DNA of 11,432 nucleotides, from positions 1 to 11,432 of the forward strand of contig UREZ01000058.1 in assembly GCA_900547025.1 (NCBI GenBank), given 5' to 3'. Below, in pieces: positions 8,400 through 11,432 of the stretch (positions are counted from its first letter, which is position 1; each line of letters opens with the position of its first letter). The notes below the pieces were generated by a model. That model ran no database searches. It had not been told where the DNA came from and worked only from the letters and a program-made list of their open reading frames with translations. Made by a program: the position numbers and the translations under genes. This DNA comes from an uncultured Collinsella sp. Lineage in GTDB: Bacteria; Actinomycetota; Coriobacteriia; Coriobacteriales; Coriobacteriaceae.

Positions 8400-9755
8400 T
8401 TAGCCTTCGTCTTCTTGGTCTGTGAGAAGGTCCGCGGACGTGAGTCCCAAGATCTCATCGGCTTGGTCGACGTCTTCCAGTGCGTCGATGTCCTTGAGTT
8501 TGCGCTCCATGACGTTGGTGCGCGTGGTGATAATGCCCTCGACCGTTTTACCCGCGGTCTCGATCTGCTGCTGGGCGCGGCGCAGCGCCTTTTGATAGCG
8601 CGGCAGCTCGGCCTTGACGGCGGAGAGCACTCGCAGTACATCGTCGGTGCGTTTTTGCAGCCTAAACGTCTGGTAGCTCATCTGCAGGCTGTTGAGAATG
8701 GCCGCCATGGTGCTGGGGCCGGCAACGTTGACGTGATAGTCGCGGCCCAGGGTCTCGATAAGCCCGGAGCGGCTGACGACCTCGGCGTACAGCCCTTCAA
8801 ACGGCACGAACATGATGCCAAAGTTGGTCGTTGCCGGCACACTCAGGTACTTTTCGCAAATGTCCTTTGCCTCGCGCTTGACCATGGTGTCGAGCGTCTT
8901 GCGCGCAGCCGCCACGGTCTCCGCATCGCCCGACTCCTGCGCGTCGAGCAAGTGCTCGTACGCGTCGCCCGGGAATTTGGAGTCGATCGGCAGCAGCACG
9001 GGATCGCCCTCGTCCACCGGCAGCTTGACGGCAAACTCAACGCGCTCCGAGGCACCGGGCTTGGTGGCGACGTTTTCCAGATACTGGTCGGGCGTAAGGA
9101 TGTCCGCCAGAATTGCACCCAGCTGCACCTCGCCCAAAATGCCACGCGCCTTCACGTTGCCCAGCACGCGCTTAAGGTCGCCCACGCCGGTGGCGATGGA
9201 CTGCATGTCGCCCAGGCCCTTGTACACGGCCTCGAGCTGGTCGCTCACCTGCTTAAACGATGCCGACAGTCGGTCGTTGAGCGTGCGGGAGAGCTTCTCG
9301 TCCACCGTTGCACGCATCTGATCGAGTTGCACGTTGTTGTCTTTGCGGATAGCACCCAGCTGGGCATCGACCGTCTCGCGCACCTTGTCCAGGCGGTGCT
9401 CGATGCCCTCGCGGTTGGCACCGAGCTGTTGGGCCGTCTCGCGGCGCAGGTCATCCATCCGGTCACCAGCTTGCGAAAACTCACGTGCGATGGTCAGGTA
9501 ACGTTGCTGCTCCACGGCCGCATCTGTCGTCTGCTGCTGCGCGATGGCATTGGCCGTGCGGCGAGTTTCGGCCAGCGCGACGTTCAGGGCATCGAGCGCG
9601 TTGTTAGCCTGCTCGAGTGCTGCCAGCGTTTCCGCGCTACTGTCGCCACGCTCCCGCAACTCGGCACGCAGGCTCTTGAGTTGGAGGGCGCAAGCCACAG
9701 CAACCCCCACCGCCACCAAGGCGATCACAACAAGCACGATATCAATAGCAGACAT
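8400..9755 (-). CDS. rmuC: RmuC family DNA recombination protein
   Basis: A 451-residue RmuC homologue. In E. coli rmuC limits recombination-driven inversions at short inverted repeats; its core is a PD-(D/E)xK nuclease-like fold, though activity is not well proven. The sequence shows an N-terminal membrane anchor (about residues 4-23), a long heptad-rich coiled coil (25-190), and the conserved core: NVKARGILGEVQLGAIL (200-216), RVEFAVKLP (238-246), PIDSKFP (256-262) with Asp258/Lys260, and MFVPFEG (315-321). A second helical stretch (about 380-420) and an acidic tail close the protein. ATG at 9755 has GGAG three bases upstream. It follows the helix-turn-helix gene after 51 bp, in which GATTGA occurs three times, and the two could be co-transcribed. 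The length and motif order are normal for the family. Confidence 0.94.
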   Translation of the reverse strand: MSAIDIVLVVIALVAVGVAVACALQLKSLRAELRERGDSSAETLAALEQANNALDALNVALAETRRTANAIAQQQTTDAAVEQQRYLTIAREFSQAGDRMDDLRRETAQQLGANREGIEHRLDKVRETVDAQLGAIRKDNNVQLDQMRATVDEKLSRTLNDRLSASFKQVSDQLEAVYKGLGDMQSIATGVGDLKRVLGNVKARGILGEVQLGAILADILTPDQYLENVATKPGASERVEFAVKLPVDEGDPVLLPIDSKFPGDAYEHLLDAQESGDAETVAAARKTLDTMVKREAKDICEKYLSVPATTNFGIMFVPFEGLYAEVVSRSGLIETLGRDYHVNVAGPSTMAAILNSLQMSYQTFRLQKRTDDVLRVLSAVKAELPRYQKALRRAQQQIETAGKTVEGIITTRTNVMERKLKDIDALEDVDQADEILGLTSADLLTDQEDEG

Positions 9756-9806
9756 AGACTCCGCCCAACAAACTCAATCGGTCATCAATCAAAACCGCGA
9801 TCAATC

Positions 9807-10370
9807 TTACCCCGCCACACGCACCGGGCGCCCGGCGCCTTCTTGGGTGCTTCTCTCTTCCGCATATTCCATAATACGGCGCGCTGTCTTCCTGCTCACC
9901 TTTGAGTCATCACCGGCTAAGTATGCGTAAACGTTTCCCTTATTCAGGTGCAGAGCACGGCAGAGGCCATAGCGTGTCAAGCTCGAACCCGCCAATGCGT
10001 CCAACGTTCTTTTGCGCATCAGGGCATTAACTCTTCTGTCCGCCGCCGGCCTTTCCTTTACGCCTCGATACGCGCGCCAGACGTTGGCATAACGATTAGG
10101 AAGTTTGCCCTTGGTGCACAGGGACGCCAGACTGCCCGCTTGGTTGTATAGGGACAAAACCCCTCGATAGCCCTCTTCCATCCATGAGCCCTCGGATAAA
10201 CCCAAAACGTACTCGGCCTTGCCCTGCGCCAAAGCAAGCAAAAACAGCGGCTCCGCCACACGCGGCTCAACCGTCGTTGCCCGCTCAACCAGCTTTCTAA
10301 AACTCAACGACTGCTGCCCAGACAGCTCACGACAATAGCCTTTCAAGAACCCCTCAAAAGTCAGATTCAA
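9807..10370 (-). CDS. Helix-turn-helix-like protein of unknown function
   Basis: A 187-residue soluble, basic protein that I do not recognise as a named family. The N-terminal part (MNLTFEGFLKGYCRELSG, then about 20-105) is helical, without membrane segments. The C-terminal part, LTRYGLCRALHLNKGNVYAY (131-150) followed by SRKTARRIMEYA (159-170), looks like an XRE-style helix-turn-helix with a recognition helix near NKGNVYAYL. It could therefore be a transcriptional regulator, or an antitoxin-type DNA binder, although no toxin-like partner is encoded beside it. The start is TTG at 10370, because AGGAGGT (10384-10378) lies seven bases upstream. An in-frame TTG at 10403 would place the start inside the upstream inverted repeat. 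GC is lower than in rmuC or mfd. The operator-like repeat at 10385-10411 suggests autoregulation. The next gene downstream is rmuC. Confidence 0.75.
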   Translation of the reverse strand: MNLTFEGFLKGYCRELSGQQSLSFRKLVERATTVEPRVAEPLFLLALAQGKAEYVLGLSEGSWMEEGYRGVLSLYNQAGSLASLCTKGKLPNRYANVWRAYRGVKERPAADRRVNALMRKRTLDALAGSSLTRYGLCRALHLNKGNVYAYLAGDDSKVSRKTARRIMEYAEERSTQEGAGRPVRVAG

Positions 10371-10377
10371 CCGCGCA

Positions 10378-10384
10378 CCTCCTC
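10378..10384 (-). promoter_or_regulatory. Ribosome binding site deciding a TTG start
   Basis: AGGAGGT on the minus strand, seven bases before TTG at 10370. It directly adjoins the inverted repeat at 10385-10411, so a protein bound there, or an RNA hairpin formed by it, would also affect ribosome access. Confidence 0.75.
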
Positions 10385-10411
10385 TAGTATTATTCGTCTT
10401 CAATAATACTA
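10385..10411 (-). promoter_or_regulatory. Perfect AT-rich inverted repeat, probable operator
   Basis: Arms TAGTATTATT and AATAATACTA (10 bp each) pair perfectly around a seven-base spacer. The arms contain -10-like words (TAGTAT, TATTAT, AATAAT), so the promoter of the helix-turn-helix gene probably overlaps. The AT-rich symmetry stands out against the GC-rich surroundings, as expected of a site bound by a dimeric helix-turn-helix protein. Confidence 0.65.
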
Positions 10412-10498
10412 TTCAGTTGTATGGAAAGACCCCTGGGGAGATAGGTTCCCATTCCCATTTGGAGCCTTTACGCCCAGAAAGGTCTGAAGGGGCGAGCG

Positions 10499-10915
10499 CT
10501 AGCTCTCCCAGCCGGCGCGGATGGTTGTTATGACGTCGCCTAGGCGCTGGCCTAGGGCTGCCAGATGTTGGAGTACTTCGTTGGGCGAGGCGCCGTTGAG
10601 GATGCACGTGAGGGCATACGAAGCCAGGAAGATGGCGACAAGCCCCAGCGGGATGAGCACGATCATCGCCAGCGTACGCAGGCGTTGGCCCAAGCGGCGG
10701 CGACGCGCACGACGCTTGTCGAACGCAAGCTCCTGTGCATACGAATCCTGCTGCACGGAATACGTTTCAGGCGCTGGTGCAGACGCCGCCTCGGGTGCGG
10801 CATTTTGCGCTACAGGTTGGGTAGCCACCCCTTGCATTTGCATCTCCATGAGCCGTTGCTGCTGACGCAACATGCGTTCGGCTTGTTGCTGCGGGGTCTC
10901 GAGAAACAGATCCAT
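10499..10915 (-). CDS. Small single-pass membrane protein, unknown function
   Basis: A 138-residue protein that I do not recognise. It starts with a Gln/Met-rich amphipathic stretch (about 8-30, QQQAERMLRQQQRLMEMQ), likely a short coiled coil. An Ala/Pro/Gln linker (31-56) and a strongly basic patch KRRARRRRLGQRLR (67-80) precede one hydrophobic helix (about 83-105) and a short tail of about 30 residues. The positive-inside rule puts the long N-terminal part in the cytoplasm. ATG at 10915 is chosen because GGAGG lies five bases upstream; the in-frame TTG at 10927 overlaps that binding site. The regular composition and good ribosome binding site support a real gene. It lies 128 bp before the helix-turn-helix gene. 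The spacer has no clear terminator, only a CGCC/GGCG hairpin with a bulge. Confidence 0.75.
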   Translation of the reverse strand: MDLFLETPQQQAERMLRQQQRLMEMQMQGVATQPVAQNAAPEAASAPAPETYSVQQDSYAQELAFDKRRARRRRLGQRLRTLAMIVLIPLGLVAIFLASYALTCILNGASPNEVLQHLAALGQRLGDVITTIRAGWES

Positions 10916-11197
10916 GCTGGCCTCCAAAATCGGAGCATTCGACGCTTACGACCAGCATCCCGCACCACCATGACCGCGACAATGCAATCGCTGGCAATAG
11001 CCACAAAGTTTCTTTTGCCCAAAAGCTGTCGAAAAGCTCAACAACTCCCCTACCAGCACTTTCTTTGAGCTTTTTTCGCCAGCGATCTTTTGCCCTCCCG
11101 CCATCCCGCCAACTGACCAAAAGCTAACCAAAAGCTTGACGCAAATTGTGAAGACAGGGACCACAAGCAAGGCACGCCGACCCCGAACAGAGTCGCC
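10916..11197. other. Intergenic region with repeated words, no supported gene
   Basis: I find no convincing gene here. Short minus-strand frames exist but lack ribosome binding sites. The region holds three exact copies of CCAAAAGCT (11019-11027, 11117-11125, 11128-11136, the last two in tandem with an 11-base period) and a related GAAAAGCT (11031-11038). It also has a 9-bp inverted repeat ATCGCTGGC/GCCAGCGAT (10987-10995 with 11078-11086) and CTTTTGCCC twice (11012-11020, 11087-11095). It should contain the promoter of the small membrane protein gene, but no strong -35/-10 pair stands out. Confidence 0.6.
11117..11138. repeat. Tandem 11-base repeat with CCAAAAGCT core
   Basis: CCAAAAGCTAA is followed directly by CCAAAAGCTTG, so two nine-base identical words sit one helical turn apart. 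A third exact copy lies at 11019-11027. This spacing is typical of repeated binding sites, but the copies may also be chance or part of a decayed sequence. Confidence 0.5.
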
Positions 11198-11221
11198 TGG
11201 ACAGTTAGTTCAGATACGTAT
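11198..11221 (+). repeat. Left 24-bp inverted-repeat arm
   Basis: A perfect match to the reverse complement of 11379-11402. The arm carries TGGACA at its outer end and, 15 bases inward, TATAAA across the junction, which is close to a promoter pair but with a short spacer. The inner eight bases ATACGTAT are themselves a palindrome. Confidence 0.95.
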
Positions 11222-11378
11222 AAATCAAACCCCCTCAAATTGCATCCGGGCGCTTCGTTTGGCGCAATTTGGTCCTCAAAACGGGCGTTTAAAGGCCAAA
11301 ACCAAGCGCCTCAGGTCATCTAAAGGCGTCCAACAAGCCTCCGAGGGCTCCAAACCCAGCTATTAAACCGCCCGAATA

Positions 11379-11402
11379 ATACGTATCTGAACTAACTGTC
11401 CA
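11379..11402 (-). repeat. Right 24-bp inverted-repeat arm
   Basis: Mirror of the left arm. On the minus strand it reads TGGACA, 15 bases, then TATTAT, so both arms carry promoter-like words pointing into the element. The outer flank differs from that of the left arm after the 24th base. Confidence 0.95.
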
Positions 11403-11432
11403 CCCACACAAAAACGTGCCGCCCCAAAAGGG

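Larger units (their letters stand above)
11198..11402. mobile_element. 205-bp element with 24-bp terminal inverted repeats (MITE-like or invertible)
   Basis: Bases 11198-11221 (starting TGGACAGTTAG and ending ATACGTAT) are the exact reverse complement of 11379-11402. They enclose 157 bp with no plausible gene. Further inverted pairs lie inside: CAAATTGC/GCAATTTG (11236-11243 with 11264-11271) and a CGGGCG-TTTAA pair with one indel (11282-11292 with 11363-11374). No clear target-site duplication flanks the element and no transposase or recombinase gene is in the window. A non-autonomous transposable element, an invertible DNA switch and a dispersed structured repeat all fit. The inverted repeat is certain; the class is not. 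Confidence 0.6.

Noticed and set aside
8273..8641. Upstream extension of the ABC exporter frame
   Set aside because: The extra 123 codons run antisense through the end of rmuC and the terminator. A ribosome binding site and the normal exporter start are at 8272.
10412..10498. Possible terminator after the small membrane protein gene
   Set aside because: The CGCC/GGCG hairpin here has a bulge and no T-run, so it is not supportable as an intrinsic terminator.
10946..11170. 74-codon minus-strand frame (Cys-rich C-terminus)
   Set aside because: It has a TTG start without a ribosome binding site and no recognisable domain, and it contains the CCAAAAGCT repeats. It could be a gene remnant, but nothing supports translation.
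11136..11366. 76-codon plus-strand frame crossing the inverted-repeat element
   Set aside because: It runs through the left arm and the structured core, is Lys/Arg/Ser-rich, and has no ribosome binding site.

Overview
The window reads as about 11.4 kb of chromosome from a high-GC actinobacterium, most likely a Coriobacteriia gut commensal of the Collinsella type. This rests on base composition, strong GGAGG-type ribosome binding sites with some GTG/TTG starts, and the look of the proteins; there is no rRNA or marker gene to fix the genus. All seven supported genes lie on the minus strand, so transcription runs from high to low coordinates. The long plus-strand reading frames are antisense shadows.

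Layout in order of transcription: (1) 11432-10916 has no convincing gene. It holds a 205-bp element with perfect 24-bp terminal inverted repeats (11198-11402) and a stretch with repeated CCAAAAGCT words. (2) 10915-10499 encodes a small single-pass membrane protein of unknown function. (3) 10370-9807 encodes a 187-residue helix-turn-helix-like protein with a TTG start and a perfect 10-bp inverted repeat just upstream that looks like an autoregulatory operator. (4) 9755-8400 is rmuC, followed by a hairpin terminator. (5) 8272-6470 is an ABC exporter half-transporter, followed after 63 bp by nth (endonuclease III, 6406-5741). (6) 5622-4576 encodes a zinc-ribbon protein with one membrane segment, ending in a textbook intrinsic terminator. 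(7) 4365-2899 encodes an ATP-grasp protein resembling the glutathionylspermidine synthase superfamily. (8) 2676-1 is mfd, cut by the window edge after 892 codons.

Three genes serve DNA maintenance: mfd (transcription-coupled repair), nth (base excision repair) and rmuC (recombination-linked nuclease-fold protein). They are interleaved with genes of accessory character. The ATP-grasp gene, the zinc-ribbon gene and the helix-turn-helix gene look less GC-rich than mfd in sampled lines.

Two signals deserve most attention. The first is a 45-bp direct repeat (44 identities, 39 contiguous) on either side of the ATP-grasp gene. One copy starts inside the terminator stem of the upstream gene, which suggests that the segment was inserted or duplicated between the zinc-ribbon gene and mfd. 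The second is the 205-bp inverted-repeat element near the right edge, which could be a miniature transposable element, an invertible switch or a dispersed structured repeat. No tRNA, rRNA, CRISPR array, complete insertion sequence, prophage or recombinase gene was found.
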